Source: Streptomyces sp. SID13726 (GTDB taxonomy: Bacteria > Actinomycetota > Actinomycetes > Streptomycetales > Streptomycetaceae). From it: a DNA stretch of 64,000 nt. The notes under the pieces are model-generated. The model was not told the DNA's origin. It saw nothing but the letters and a program-made list of their open reading frames with translations, and did no database searches. Position numbers and translations under genes: made by a program. The stretch covers positions 892,535-956,534 of the forward strand of contig NZ_JAAGLY010000001.1 in NCBI RefSeq assembly GCF_010548375.1, read 5' to 3'. How positions within the stretch are numbered: the first letter of the stretch is position 1; each line of letters opens with the position of its first letter. This document shows, piece after piece, positions 37,342-46,937 of the stretch.

Positions 37342-39696
37342 GTGGGCGTGACGACTCCGGCGTACGAGGAACGGGTCGAAGCGCCACCCGAGGCTCCCGC
37401 CCCGCCCGCCGAACTCGGCCCGCGCCGCGTCCGGTTGGTCTTCTTCGGGCTGATGCTCGCGCTGCTGCTCGCCGCGCTGGAGCAGATGATCGTCGCCACC
37501 GCGCTCCCCAGGATCGTCGGCGAACTGCACGGCCTGGACCGGATGTCCTGGGCGATCACCGCCTATCTGCTCACCGCCACCATCGGACTGCCGGTCTACG
37601 GCAAGCTCGGCGATCTCCTCGGCCGCAAGGGCGTCTTCCAGTTCGCGATCGTCGTCTTCGTCATCGGCTCGGCCCTCGCCGGACGGGCCACGAGCATGGA
37701 CCAGTTGATCGCCTTCCGCGCGGTCCAGGGCGTCGGCGCGGGCGGCCTCATGATCGGCGTGCAGGCGATCATCGCCGACATCGTGTCGCCCCGCGAGCGC
37801 GGCCGTTTCATGGGCCTGATCGGCGCCGCCTTCGGACTCGCCTCCGTCGCGGGCCCGTTGCTCGGCGGCTACTTCACCGACCACCTCTCCTGGCGCTGGT
37901 GCTTCTACGTCAACGTGCCCTTCGGGATCGTCACCCTCGCCGTCGTCACCGCCGTACTGAAGCTCCCCAAGCCCCTCGCCCGACCCCGGTTCGACGTCCT
38001 CGGCGCCCTGCTGCTCGCCGCGGCCTCGACCTGCCTGGTGCTGCTGACCAGTTGGGGCGGCACCGAGTACGCCTGGGACTCCCGGACGATCCTTGGACTC
38101 GGCGCCGGAGCGGCCGTCTCCGCCGTGCTCTTCCTCGTCGCCGAGCGCTTCGCCGCCGAACCCCTCATCCCGCTGCGGCTGTTCAGGGACTCCGTCTTCA
38201 ACATCACCGGTCTGGTGGGCCTGGTGATCGGCGTCGCGCTGTTCGGGGCCGCGAGCTATCTGCCGACCTTCCTCCAGATGGTCGACGGGGCCAGCGCCAC
38301 CGAGTCGGGCCTGCTGATGCTGCCCATGATGGCCGGCATCGTCGGCGCCTCCGTCGTCTCCGGCCAACTCATCAGCCACACCGGCCGCTACAAGGTCTGG
38401 CCGGTCCTCGGCACCGCCCTCTCCGTCCTCGGCATGTGGCTGCTGTCCCGCCTCGAAGCGGACACGCCCCGGCTGCACTACAGCATCTGGATGGCCGTCC
38501 TCGGCGCCGGGATCGGCATGGTGATGCCGGTGCTGATCCTCGCCGTGCAGAACTCCGTCCGCCCCGCCGACCTCGGCACCGCCACCAGCGCCAACAACTA
38601 CTTCCGGCAGATCGGCGGCAGCGTCGGAGCGGCGATCTTCGGCACCCTCTTCGCGCACCGGCTCGCCGACGCCCTCGCCGACGAACTGCCCACCGGCAGC
38701 GGGCTGCCCGACCCTGAGGCCATCACCCCGCAGCTCGTCCACGCGCTGCCCCCGGCGCTGCGCGACGGCTACATCCGGGCCTACGCCGACGCCATGCCGA
38801 GGATCTTCCTCTACCTCGTGCCGGTGCTCGTCCTCGGCCTGCTCATCGCCTTCTTCCTCAAGGAGAAACCGCTGGTGTCCCACAACGCCCCCGACACGGA
38901 GACCGCCCCGATCCCGCAGGCCCGATCGCCGTACGCCGCCGGGGTCCCCGTCTGCGGCACGGTGCGGCACTCCGACGAGACCGTCGTGCCCCGGACCGCG
39001 CTCACCCTCATCGACGTGGCCGGAGCACAGATTGGGCGGGGCGCCAGCGGCGAGGACGGACGGTACGCGCTGGCCACGCCGGGACCGGGGTCGTACGTCC
39101 TGATCGCCGCCGCGGGCGGGCACCAGCCGCAGGCGGTCTCCGTGACCGTCGGTGAGCGCCCGGTCGAACTCGACATCGTGCTCGGCGGCGCCGGACGGCT
39201 CGCGGGCGGGGTCCTGACCGCCGACGGCACACCCGTGCGCAACGCCACCGTCACCCTCACCAACGTGCACGGCGAGGTCGTGGCCACCACCCGCAGCGGC
39301 CCCGAGGGGACCTACGCCATCACCGAACTGGTCGCGGGGGAGTACACCCTCGCCGCGAGTGCGCCCGCGTACCGCCCGGCCGCGCTCCCCGTCACGGTGC
39401 GGGCCGACCGGGAGACCCGCCAGGACGTCGAACTCGCGGGCGGCGCGGTGCTGCGCGGCACCGTGCGGGCCGGCGGCGGCAGGCCCGTCGAGGACGCGCG
39501 CGTGACACTCCTGGACGCGGCCGGCAACGTCGTCGACACCCTCACCACCGGCCCCGACGGCACCTTCCGCTTCCTGGACCTGTCCTCCGGCGAGTACACC
39601 GTCATCGCCGCCGGATACCCGCCGGTCGCGACCGTCCTCCAGGTGGCCGGGGGCGGCCGTACCGAGCGCGATCTCCAGCTCGGACACGAGGACTGA
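37342..39696 (+). CDS. DHA2-type MFS exporter fused to three carboxypeptidase-regulatory-like domains
   Basis: 784 aa. Residues 30-525 form a 14-segment DHA2 drug:proton antiporter (motif A GKLGDLLGRKGVF; motif C-like GAAFGLASVAGPLLGGYFTD). The tail (about 534-784) holds three tandem ~83-residue CarboxypepD_reg/prealbumin-like beta-sandwiches, each with the VxGTV...DGxYxx...PGxYxLxA pattern. These are usually outside the membrane, protein-binding or folding modules; here they follow the last helix. GTG 37342 has GAGGGGAG 6 nt upstream. Substrate unknown; probably an antibiotic, dye or cell-surface compound. Confidence 0.87.
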   Translation: MGVTTPAYEERVEAPPEAPAPPAELGPRRVRLVFFGLMLALLLAALEQMIVATALPRIVGELHGLDRMSWAITAYLLTATIGLPVYGKLGDLLGRKGVFQFAIVVFVIGSALAGRATSMDQLIAFRAVQGVGAGGLMIGVQAIIADIVSPRERGRFMGLIGAAFGLASVAGPLLGGYFTDHLSWRWCFYVNVPFGIVTLAVVTAVLKLPKPLARPRFDVLGALLLAAASTCLVLLTSWGGTEYAWDSRTILGLGAGAAVSAVLFLVAERFAAEPLIPLRLFRDSVFNITGLVGLVIGVALFGAASYLPTFLQMVDGASATESGLLMLPMMAGIVGASVVSGQLISHTGRYKVWPVLGTALSVLGMWLLSRLEADTPRLHYSIWMAVLGAGIGMVMPVLILAVQNSVRPADLGTATSANNYFRQIGGSVGAAIFGTLFAHRLADALADELPTGSGLPDPEAITPQLVHALPPALRDGYIRAYADAMPRIFLYLVPVLVLGLLIAFFLKEKPLVSHNAPDTETAPIPQARSPYAAGVPVCGTVRHSDETVVPRTALTLIDVAGAQIGRGASGEDGRYALATPGPGSYVLIAAAGGHQPQAVSVTVGERPVELDIVLGGAGRLAGGVLTADGTPVRNATVTLTNVHGEVVATTRSGPEGTYAITELVAGEYTLAASAPAYRPAALPVTVRADRETRQDVELAGGAVLRGTVRAGGGRPVEDARVTLLDAAGNVVDTLTTGPDGTFRFLDLSSGEYTVIAAGYPPVATVLQVAGGGRTERDLQLGHED

Positions 39697-39829
39697 CAGG
39701 CCGTCAGCGCGGGGGCGCGCGCCGGGGCGAGCCGGTCCGGGCCAATTCCCGCATTGCCGCACACCGTGACCGGCCGGAGCCGTACGGTGGAGCAGGCGGC
39801 ACAGATCTTGCGGAGAGAGGGCCTGGGCC

Positions 39830-42298
39830 ATGGACCGTGGCACCGAGACGGGCGCACCTCCCAGCCGCGGGGCTGGGGACGGCGCGGCGGACGGCCACGC
39901 CGCGGCCGGACGTGTCCCGCTCGCCGTGGTCGTGGTGGACCGCGACGGCCTGGTGTCCCACTGGAGCCGGGGCGCGCGCCGACTGTTCGGCGCCACCAGG
40001 GAGGAGGCCATCGGCCGCCCCGCCGCCGACCTGCTGCCCGTCTCCGGCGCACTGCCCGACGCCGAGGACACCCCGCCCTACGGCGCGTACGCCGCCTACG
40101 ACGGACTCGGCCCCGACCTGGAGTCGTCCCTCGACGGCGGGCTGTCCTACCCGGCCGCGGGCCGCGCCGGCCTCACCGTGCCCGGCGCCGACCGCGTCGA
40201 CGTCCTGTGGTGGGCCTACCCGCTGGTGGGCCCGGGACAGGAGCGGCTGCTGGTGCTGGCCGCCGACGCGGACGGGCTCCACCAGGACCTCGACCTGGAC
40301 GAGGGCGCCGTGGCCGTCGAGCGCATCGCGCCCGCCTTCGCCCTGCACACCGACTTCCCCGGCGCCGACGAACTCGCCCGCAGGCTCCCCGAGATCCTGC
40401 CCAGCATGAGCGTCGGCGAGAGCGCTCGCATCGTCGCGCAGATCCTCGAACTGGGCTATCCCGTCCTGGAGTTCAGCCAGAACGACCGGGTGCCCGTCAC
40501 CCCCGACTGGGGTGTGCCCCGGCGCACCGAGCGCAAGGCCCGCCGGGAGCGGGCGGCCAGGGCGGCCGCCGAGGGGCTGCCGGTCCCGCAGGGCGAGCAG
40601 GACGAGGGCGAGGACCTGGAGTACGTCGCCGTACGCGAGCGTCTGGAGTTCCTCAACGAGGTCAGCGGGAAGATCGGCACCTCCCTCGACCTGTCCCGAA
40701 CCATCGTCGAGGTCAGCAAGGCCGTCGTGCCGCGCTTCACCGACGTCGCCGGCACCTATCTGCGCGAACAGGTCGTCGCCGGCGAGGGGTTCCCCGACGG
40801 CGTGCCCGACACCACCACCATGTGGCACCGGGTCGCCCTGGAGCACACCGACGAACCCGGCCGCTGGGACGACGTCGTACCGGTCGGCGAGGCCATGCCG
40901 TTCCCCGCGCACACGCCGTTCTTCCAGTGCATGACCACCGGCGAGCCCGTCCTCGTGCCGCGCATCAGCGAGCAGATGGGCCACGCCATCGCCTCGCAGT
41001 TCGAGAAGCGCGACATCCGGCCGCTGATCACCGGCCGCTCCATGCTGGTCGTCCCGCTGAAGGCCCGCAACGTGGTCCTCGGGTTCATGATCCTGCTACG
41101 GCACCCCGAGCGCGTCGAGTTCAACGACATGGACCGCGTCACCGGCGCCGAACTCGCCGCCCGCGCGGGCCTGGTGCTCGACAACGCCCGCATGTACACC
41201 TTCCAGGAGTCCGTCGCCGAGACGCTCCAGGACAGCATGCTGCCGCACATCCCGCCGCGCATGGCGGGCTGCGACATCGCCACCCGGTACCTGCCGGGCA
41301 TGCTCCTCGGACGCGTCGGCGGCGACTGGTTCGACTCCGTCAAGCTGCCCGGCGCCCGCACCGCCCTGGTGGTCGGCGACGTCATGGGGCACGGGCTCAA
41401 CTCGGCGGCCATGATGGGCCAGTTGCGTACGGCCGTACAGACCATGGCAGCGCTCGACCTGCCGCCCGCCCAGCTGCTGCGCAACCTCGACGACCTCGCC
41501 CAGCGGCTCGGCGACACCTACCTCGCGACCTGCCTCTACGCCGTCTACGACCCGATCGCGAGCGAGCTGCACATCGCCAACGCGGGCCACATCCCGCCGG
41601 TGATCGTGCGCGCCCGCGACGGCCGCAGCGAGCTGCTCGACCTGCCCACCGGTGCGCCGATCGGCGTCGGAGGGGTGCCCTTCGAGGCCGCACACGTGCG
41701 CGTGGAGCCCGGCGACCGGCTGCTGATGTGCACCGACGGGCTGGTGGAGGTGCGGGGCGAGGACATCGGGGTGGGGCTCGCGACGCTCACCGAGTCCGCC
41801 GCGCATCCGGCCGCCTCCATGGACGACGCCTGCGACGCGATCATCCGCGCGCTCAACACACGGGGCGGCCGCAAGGACGACGTGGCGCTGCTGATGGCCC
41901 GGCTCAACGGCATCGAGCCCGACGACGTGGCCGAGTGGCGGGTCTCGCTCGACCCGGTCGAGGTGGGGCGGGCCCGCGCGGTGGTGCGGGAGCAACTGCA
42001 CGAGTGGGGGCTCGCCAAGCTGGTAGACGCGGCCGAGCTGATGGTGAGCGAGCTGGTCACCAACGCGATACGGCACTCGCACGGGCGGCCCGTGGAGCTG
42101 CGGCTGGTGCGCGGGGACACCCTGCTGTGCGAGGTGGACGACGACGACCACGACTTGCCGTCGCTGATGAGCGCCGGGCCCACCGACGAACGGGGGCGCG
42201 GGCTCAGGGTGGTGAGCACACTGGCGCGCGAGTGGGGTGCGAGCCGCACGAAGGCCGGGAAGACCGTGTGGTTCGAACTGACCTTGCCACGGCGCTGA
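39830..42298 (+). CDS. PAS-GAF-PP2C (SpoIIE/RsbU) phosphatase with HATPase domain
   Basis: 822 aa signalling protein. Residues 25-155: PAS-like sensor (AVVVVDRDGLVSHWSRGARR). About 265-455: GAF (FLNEVSGKIGTSLDLSRTIV). 455-690: PP2C/SpoIIE phosphatase with metal-binding Asp in GGDWFD and in CTDGLVE, and GDVMGHG. 700-820: HATPase_c of the anti-sigma (RsbW) type (ELVTNAIRHS, GRGLRVV). This is the phosphatase-kinase combination seen in Streptomyces partner-switching pathways: the kinase end phosphorylates an anti-anti-sigma protein, the PP2C end removes it. The sigma factor controlled is not in the window. No membrane segments. Confidence 0.9.
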   Translation: MDRGTETGAPPSRGAGDGAADGHAAAGRVPLAVVVVDRDGLVSHWSRGARRLFGATREEAIGRPAADLLPVSGALPDAEDTPPYGAYAAYDGLGPDLESSLDGGLSYPAAGRAGLTVPGADRVDVLWWAYPLVGPGQERLLVLAADADGLHQDLDLDEGAVAVERIAPAFALHTDFPGADELARRLPEILPSMSVGESARIVAQILELGYPVLEFSQNDRVPVTPDWGVPRRTERKARRERAARAAAEGLPVPQGEQDEGEDLEYVAVRERLEFLNEVSGKIGTSLDLSRTIVEVSKAVVPRFTDVAGTYLREQVVAGEGFPDGVPDTTTMWHRVALEHTDEPGRWDDVVPVGEAMPFPAHTPFFQCMTTGEPVLVPRISEQMGHAIASQFEKRDIRPLITGRSMLVVPLKARNVVLGFMILLRHPERVEFNDMDRVTGAELAARAGLVLDNARMYTFQESVAETLQDSMLPHIPPRMAGCDIATRYLPGMLLGRVGGDWFDSVKLPGARTALVVGDVMGHGLNSAAMMGQLRTAVQTMAALDLPPAQLLRNLDDLAQRLGDTYLATCLYAVYDPIASELHIANAGHIPPVIVRARDGRSELLDLPTGAPIGVGGVPFEAAHVRVEPGDRLLMCTDGLVEVRGEDIGVGLATLTESAAHPAASMDDACDAIIRALNTRGGRKDDVALLMARLNGIEPDDVAEWRVSLDPVEVGRARAVVREQLHEWGLAKLVDAAELMVSELVTNAIRHSHGRPVELRLVRGDTLLCEVDDDDHDLPSLMSAGPTDERGRGLRVVSTLAREWGASRTKAGKTVWFELTLPRR

Positions 42299-42392
42299 GC
42301 AGGCACGCACGGGGCGCGTGTTTCTCGAACTGGGCGTGAAGGAATGCGCCATGCGCTTGTTCACGTGACCCCCGCGCGATACACCGTACTGG

Positions 42393-42413
42393 CCCGCCAA
42401 GTGTGGCGGGTTT
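42393..42413 (+). terminator. Hairpin between phosphatase and methyltransferase genes
   Basis: CCCGCCA (42393-42399) and TGGCGGG (42404-42410) form a 7-bp stem with a 4-nt loop, followed by TTT. It lies 95 nt after the phosphatase stop and 28 nt before the methyltransferase start, so it ends the first transcript or forms a leader structure of the second. Confidence 0.45.
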
Positions 42414-42437
42414 GCGTCGCATCCTGGGGAGTCGGAC

Positions 42438-43163
42438 ATGAGCGTGACGGGTCGTTACCGGGAGTCCTGGGAGGGGTTCTGGCGGGAGGCTCCGGGGCGG
42501 CAGGGGGCCGTGTTCTGGGACGCCGAGCCGGTGTTGACCTCCGGTGTCCATCTCGCCCACTTCGAGCCGCTGCTGATCGACCCGGGGCTGCCACTCGTGG
42601 ACCTGGGCTGCGGGAACGGCACCCAGAGCCGTTTCCTCGCCGCCCACTTCACCCATGTCATCGGCGTGGACCTGTCCGCCGCGGCCCTGGATCACGCGCG
42701 CGCCGCCGACCCCGGTGAGCAGGTGACGTACCGGCAGCTGGACGCCTCCGACAAGGGTGAGCCGGAGACGCTGCACGCCGAACTCGGCGACGCCAACGTC
42801 TACATGCGGGGTGTGCTGCACCAGACCGCGCCCGAGGACCGGCAGCAGATGGTCGACGGGATCGGCGCGCTGATCGGGGAGCGCGGCCGGGCCTTCCTCG
42901 TCGAACTCTCCGAGGCCGCCAAGCCCATCCTGGTGGGACTCGCGCAGGGCCCCGAAGGACCGCCCGCCAAGCTGGCCCCCATCTTCCAGCACGGCATCGC
43001 GCCCGGCGAGGTCGCCGACGACGCGGTGCCCGTCTACCTCGGGGCGGCCGGGCTCACGATCGTGGCCGGCGGTGAACTGCCGCTCATCACCACCGAGTAC
43101 CGGCCCGACGGCACCCGGATCGAGCTGCCGTCCAAGTGGTGGGTGGTGGGGCGGGCCGCCTGA
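42438..43163 (+). CDS. SAM-dependent methyltransferase
   Basis: 241 aa class I methyltransferase. The SAM-binding motif DLGCGNGTQSRFLAA is at residues 55-69 and VDLSAAALDHAR is motif II. The rest (RGVLHQTAPEDRQQMVDGI) suggests a small-molecule rather than nucleic-acid methyltransferase. Target unknown. ATG 42438 with GGGGAG 7 nt upstream. Confidence 0.85.
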   Translation: MSVTGRYRESWEGFWREAPGRQGAVFWDAEPVLTSGVHLAHFEPLLIDPGLPLVDLGCGNGTQSRFLAAHFTHVIGVDLSAAALDHARAADPGEQVTYRQLDASDKGEPETLHAELGDANVYMRGVLHQTAPEDRQQMVDGIGALIGERGRAFLVELSEAAKPILVGLAQGPEGPPAKLAPIFQHGIAPGEVADDAVPVYLGAAGLTIVAGGELPLITTEYRPDGTRIELPSKWWVVGRAA

Positions 43164-43208
43164 CCGGCGGGGTGGGGCTGGGGGGAACTCCTGGGGCGGC
43201 CGGTTCGT

Positions 43209-43214
43209 TTGACA
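43209..43214 (+). promoter_or_regulatory. Perfect -35 hexamer TTGACA
   Basis: TTGACA 62 bp upstream of the start at 43276, but no TANNNT at 16-19 nt spacing. The following stretch (GAATTCGAAATTTCGG) is AT-rich. The -10 may be divergent or sigma-specific. Confidence 0.25.
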
Positions 43215-43275
43215 CGAACAGAATTCGAAATTTCGGCCAAGTCAAGCTCAATGAGTCCTCATGGAGGTCCCAAGC

Positions 43276-44223
43276 ATGACTCGACATCACCCCCAGCCGA
43301 CCCGGCGTGCCGTGCTGGGCGGTGCCGCCGCTCTCGCCACTCTCACGGTGACGGCCGGTGCCGGTACGGCGAGCGCGGCGCGCAACGCCACCTGGCCGAC
43401 GGAGTTCCAGCTCCCCGACGGCTGGCTCCCCGAAGGCATCGCCATCGGCAGAACGCCGTACGCGTACATGGGATCGCGTGCCAACGGCGCGATCTACCGC
43501 ACCGACCTGCGCACCGGCGAGGGCAAGGTGCTCTATCCCGGTGCCACCGGACAGGTCGCCGTCGGCCTGAAGACCGACCAGGAAGGCCTGCTGTACGTCG
43601 CCGGGAACACCGGGGTCGCGCGGGTGCACCGGGCCCGTACCGGCGAGGTGCTGCGCAGCCATCAACTCTCCGAGGCCACCGGGCACTTCATCAACGACGT
43701 CACCCTGCTCGGCGACCGCGCCTGGTTCACCGACTCGCGGGCCGCGGCCCTGTACTCCGTCCCGCGCGGCAGCCGGCCGGGCGCGGTGCGCACCCTGCCG
43801 CTGACCGGCGACTGGGTCCAGCTGCCGGACGTCAACAACGCCAACGGCGTCGTGGGCACCCCCGACGGACGTGGGCTGATCGTCGTCAAGAGCACGCCGG
43901 GCGAGCTGTACCACGTCGACCCCAGGTCCGGGTACGCCAAGAGGATCACGCTGGTTGGCCAGGACACCGTCGTCAACGGCGACGGCCTGTGGCGCATCGG
44001 CCGCACCCTGTACGTCGTGCAGAACCGGCTCAACCTGATCAGCGTGTGGGACCTCGACGCCAAGGCCACCACCGCGACCCTGCGCACCACCATCACCGAC
44101 CCGCGGTTCGACGTCCCCACCACGGCCGCACGCTTCGGCAGCCGCCTGTACCTGGTCAACGCACGCTTCACGACCACGCCGACGCCGGAGACGACGTACA
44201 ACGCCGTCGCTGTGCCGATCTGA
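43276..44223 (+). CDS. Tat-exported SMP-30/gluconolactonase-like beta-propeller protein
   Basis: 315 aa. The signal peptide has a twin-arginine start (TRRAVLGGAAALA near residues 10-22, ending GTASAA near residue 36), then a six-bladed propeller with the blade pattern DGLLYVAGNTGVARVHRART and NGDGLWRIGRTLYVVQNRLN. Homologous Streptomyces proteins are sometimes labelled superoxide dismutase, but no metal-superoxide dismutase sequence is present. Function unknown; an extracellular lactonase or binding role is possible. ATG 43276 has GGAGG 7 nt upstream; ATG 43261 covers that binding site and is rejected. Confidence 0.8.
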   Translation: MTRHHPQPTRRAVLGGAAALATLTVTAGAGTASAARNATWPTEFQLPDGWLPEGIAIGRTPYAYMGSRANGAIYRTDLRTGEGKVLYPGATGQVAVGLKTDQEGLLYVAGNTGVARVHRARTGEVLRSHQLSEATGHFINDVTLLGDRAWFTDSRAAALYSVPRGSRPGAVRTLPLTGDWVQLPDVNNANGVVGTPDGRGLIVVKSTPGELYHVDPRSGYAKRITLVGQDTVVNGDGLWRIGRTLYVVQNRLNLISVWDLDAKATTATLRTTITDPRFDVPTTAARFGSRLYLVNARFTTTPTPETTYNAVAVPI

Positions 44224-44246
44224 CACGCGCGTCCGGCGACCGACGA

Positions 44247-44275
44247 AGGGCGCCCACCGACCCGGAGGGCGCCCT
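44247..44275. terminator. Bidirectional terminator between the propeller and surface-protein genes
   Basis: AGGGCGCCC (44247-44255) and GGGCGCCCT (44267-44275) form a 9-bp stem with an 11-nt loop between convergent stops. Confidence 0.6.
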
Positions 44276-44280
44276 GTTCG

Positions 44281-46908
44281 CTACTGCTCGTCGGCCGTGC
44301 GTCCGCGGCGGTAGGCCACCCAGCCCGCCGCCACCAGCGCGGCGGCGAGGGCCGCCAAGGAGACCACCGTGACACCGGTGGCGGCGAGGCTGCCGCCCGC
44401 GATGGAGGTGCCGGGGCCGCCCGTGGCCGAACCGGTGGAGCCGGAGCTGCCCGAACCGCCGGTGCTCGTGCCCGACCCGCCGCTCGTCGAGCCGCCGGTG
44501 GTGCCGCCGTTGTCCGAGCCGCCGTCGTCGCCCGTGTCCGGGTCGGTGTCGACCGGGTCCTGGCCCACGAAGCTCACCGGGACCTTCACGTCCTGGGAGC
44601 GGTCGCCGGACAGGGTGTGGTCGGCCCGCGTCGCGAGGACGCACTTGGCCTTGAAGCAGTCGGTGAACTCGTCCTTGGCGTCCACGGTCAGCTCGACCTC
44701 GAAGGAGCCCCCGTCCTTGTACGGGGTCGCCAACTCCTCGCCGTAGTCCGGCGGATTGGACGAGATCCACGCCGAGGAGTGGGACCCGCCGCTCATGTCC
44801 ACGCCGCCGATGCACGGGGTGGGCAGCTCGCCGTCGCCGTTGTCGACGCACAGGGCGACGTAGATCCCCTTGTCGACGTCGTAGCCGGAGCCGGTGACCT
44901 TCAGCTTCTGGTCCGTGACGGCCAGGCTGTTGACCGGTGTCACGGTGAGCTTCTGCCCCTCGGGACCGGTGACGGTCCTGCTGCCCGACGGCTCGGTGTC
45001 CTCGCCGTCGCCGTCCCCGGTGCCGCCGTCGCCCGAGGCCGCCTGCACGGTCAGCGTGACCGGTGAAGTGCGGGTCGTGCCCACGGAGTTGGTGAACTCG
45101 GCGCGGTACTCGTAGCCGTCCTGGCCGGCTTTCGCGGTGAAGGCGTAAGCGTTCTGGGCCGCGCCCTCGATCGTCGACCAGGTCTGGCCGCCGTCCGGGC
45201 TGACCTGCCAGCGCACGGTCGGTGCGGGGGTACCCTCGGCCGCCGCGACCAACGTGACCCGGTCGCCCGGCGCCACGGTCTGGTCGGTGGGGGACTGGGT
45301 GACCTCGGGGGAGACCCGGACGTCGAGCTTGAGGACCTTGCTCTCGGCCTGCTTCGTGACGTAGACGGAGGTCGCGCCCGGGGCTACGGCGATACCCGCG
45401 TAGCTGTTCACCACGCGGCTGCCGGGCAGCGTGACCGGGTCGGCGACCTGCTCGAAGGTCCTGGCGTCGAGGATCTGGAGGGAGCCGTTGTTGTCCGAGC
45501 CCTCCTCGGCGGTGCCGTAGTCCTCGCGCAGCACGAAGGCCCGACCGGTGGTCTTGTCGAAGGCGGCGGCCAGGGGCCGGTCCGCGCCGGTCAGGGTGGC
45601 GACAGGCTTGGCGTCCTTGTCGAACACGAGGACGGAATCCCCGCTGCTCACCCAGACGTTGCCGGTCGTCGGGTCCGCCTCGACGAAGAACACCGAGTCG
45701 GCGGCGGGTAGTTCGGCCGTGGCGGTGACCTGGAAGGAGGCGGTGTCGATCCTCCTGAGCACCTTCTTGCCGTCGGCGGTGCCCGCGGACCAGGCGACGC
45801 CGTGCGCGGCGTCCACGCCGAGCAGGCTGCCGCCCTCGACGGTCGTCGTGCGCTTGACGGTGCCGGTCGCGGTCTCGACCTCGGAGAGCGCGGCGCCCTG
45901 CGCGACCAGGGTGGTGGCGGCCGTGGTGCCGGGGCCGACTCCGGTGACCGTGGCGCCGTTCAGCCAGACGCCGCCCGCGGTGGTGTCGCCGTCCTCGGCG
46001 GTGCCGATGCCGCGCAGCGGGAAGTGGAACACGACCCCGTCGCCGGGCAGCGGTGCGACGATCTGCCGTACCACCCGGTTGGCCAGGGCACCGCCCGCGC
46101 CGGGCGCCTGGGCGACATGGCTGAGGAGTCTTCCGTCCTTGGGGTCGAGGGCGTACAGCCCCTGCTCGGCGATGTCGGCCGTGTCGACGATGTTGTCCGA
46201 ACCGACGTACAGCTTCCCGGAGTCGGGGTGCAGCAGCAGGTCCAGCGGGCGGCCCGCGGTGGTGAACTCGGCCGACCGCACATAGCTGACGGTGCCGGGC
46301 GGGACGTCCACGCCGTCGCCGCCGTCGCCCCCGTCACCGGGGTCCTGGCCCTCGAAGGCGAGGGGGATGCGGACATCCTGGGAACGGTCGCCCGCGGCGT
46401 TGTGGTCGACCCGGGTGACGACCGAGCAGGCCACCTCCAGACAGTCGAGGCCGCTGTCCTCGCCCTTGACGCTCAGGGCGACGTCGAAGGTGCCGCCCAC
46501 GCCCCACCGCTGCGCGACCGTGCCGGCGCCCTCGTCCGAGGCGTCCCTGGGGATGATCCACACCGAGGAGCCGCTGCCGCCGCTCTGGTCGGCGCCGCCC
46601 AGGCAGGGAGTGGGGATGCGGTTGTCGCCGTTGTCCTTGCAGACGGCGACGTAGATGCCCTTGGTGTCGTCGTAGCCCTCGCCGGTGACCCGCAGGGTCT
46701 CGCCGTCCGGGTCGAGGTTCGCGGAGGCGGAGACGGTGAGTTTCTGACCGTCCTTGCCGAGTGCCGTCCTCGGGGTGTCGGCGGCCTGGGCGGGCGAGCC
46801 GACGGTCACGGCCGTGGCTCCGGCGGCCACCAGGGCGGCGGCGCCGAGGCCGGCGGCGGGGCGTCTGAGCCGGCGCACCGGACGCCGGTCGGGTGTGTCG
46901 TCTGTCAT
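44281..46908 (-). CDS. Sortase-anchored surface protein: two neocarzinostatin-like domains, propeller, Ig-like domain
   Basis: 875 aa. Residues 1-42 signal peptide; 50-187 first neocarzinostatin-like (NCS) domain, with Cys90/Cys102 and Cys156/Cys161 and the TRVDH motif (165-169); about 205-530 a beta-propeller (LYVGSDNI, VLRRIDTASF, SVYVTKQAESKVLKLDV); about 532-623 an Ig-like domain (TVAPGDRVTLVAAAEGTPAP); 643-783 second NCS domain (Cys687/Cys699, Cys751/Cys756, TRADH 760-764); Gly/Ser/Thr linker; LAATG (841-845), membrane helix and RRGR tail. LAXTG is the class E sortase signal of Streptomyces. It follows the small NCS gene in the same direction, downstream of an iron box. I infer a wall-anchored heme or iron-binding protein. 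Confidence 0.82.
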   Translation of the reverse strand: MTDDTPDRRPVRRLRRPAAGLGAAALVAAGATAVTVGSPAQAADTPRTALGKDGQKLTVSASANLDPDGETLRVTGEGYDDTKGIYVAVCKDNGDNRIPTPCLGGADQSGGSGSSVWIIPRDASDEGAGTVAQRWGVGGTFDVALSVKGEDSGLDCLEVACSVVTRVDHNAAGDRSQDVRIPLAFEGQDPGDGGDGGDGVDVPPGTVSYVRSAEFTTAGRPLDLLLHPDSGKLYVGSDNIVDTADIAEQGLYALDPKDGRLLSHVAQAPGAGGALANRVVRQIVAPLPGDGVVFHFPLRGIGTAEDGDTTAGGVWLNGATVTGVGPGTTAATTLVAQGAALSEVETATGTVKRTTTVEGGSLLGVDAAHGVAWSAGTADGKKVLRRIDTASFQVTATAELPAADSVFFVEADPTTGNVWVSSGDSVLVFDKDAKPVATLTGADRPLAAAFDKTTGRAFVLREDYGTAEEGSDNNGSLQILDARTFEQVADPVTLPGSRVVNSYAGIAVAPGATSVYVTKQAESKVLKLDVRVSPEVTQSPTDQTVAPGDRVTLVAAAEGTPAPTVRWQVSPDGGQTWSTIEGAAQNAYAFTAKAGQDGYEYRAEFTNSVGTTRTSPVTLTVQAASGDGGTGDGDGEDTEPSGSRTVTGPEGQKLTVTPVNSLAVTDQKLKVTGSGYDVDKGIYVALCVDNGDGELPTPCIGGVDMSGGSHSSAWISSNPPDYGEELATPYKDGGSFEVELTVDAKDEFTDCFKAKCVLATRADHTLSGDRSQDVKVPVSFVGQDPVDTDPDTGDDGGSDNGGTTGGSTSGGSGTSTGGSGSSGSTGSATGGPGTSIAGGSLAATGVTVVSLAALAAALVAAGWVAYRRGRTADEQ

Positions 46909-46937
46909 GGAGGTTCCTCGGAGAGGGAAGTGCCGGA

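Noticed and set aside
37225..40071. 948-codon open frame on the - strand over the MFS fusion gene
   Set aside because: Antisense shadow: the + frame has the MFS and carboxypeptidase-regulatory-like motifs and G/C-ending codons; the - frame is low-complexity.
43276..44223. Superoxide dismutase
   Set aside because: The protein is an SMP-30-like propeller without any superoxide dismutase metal motif.
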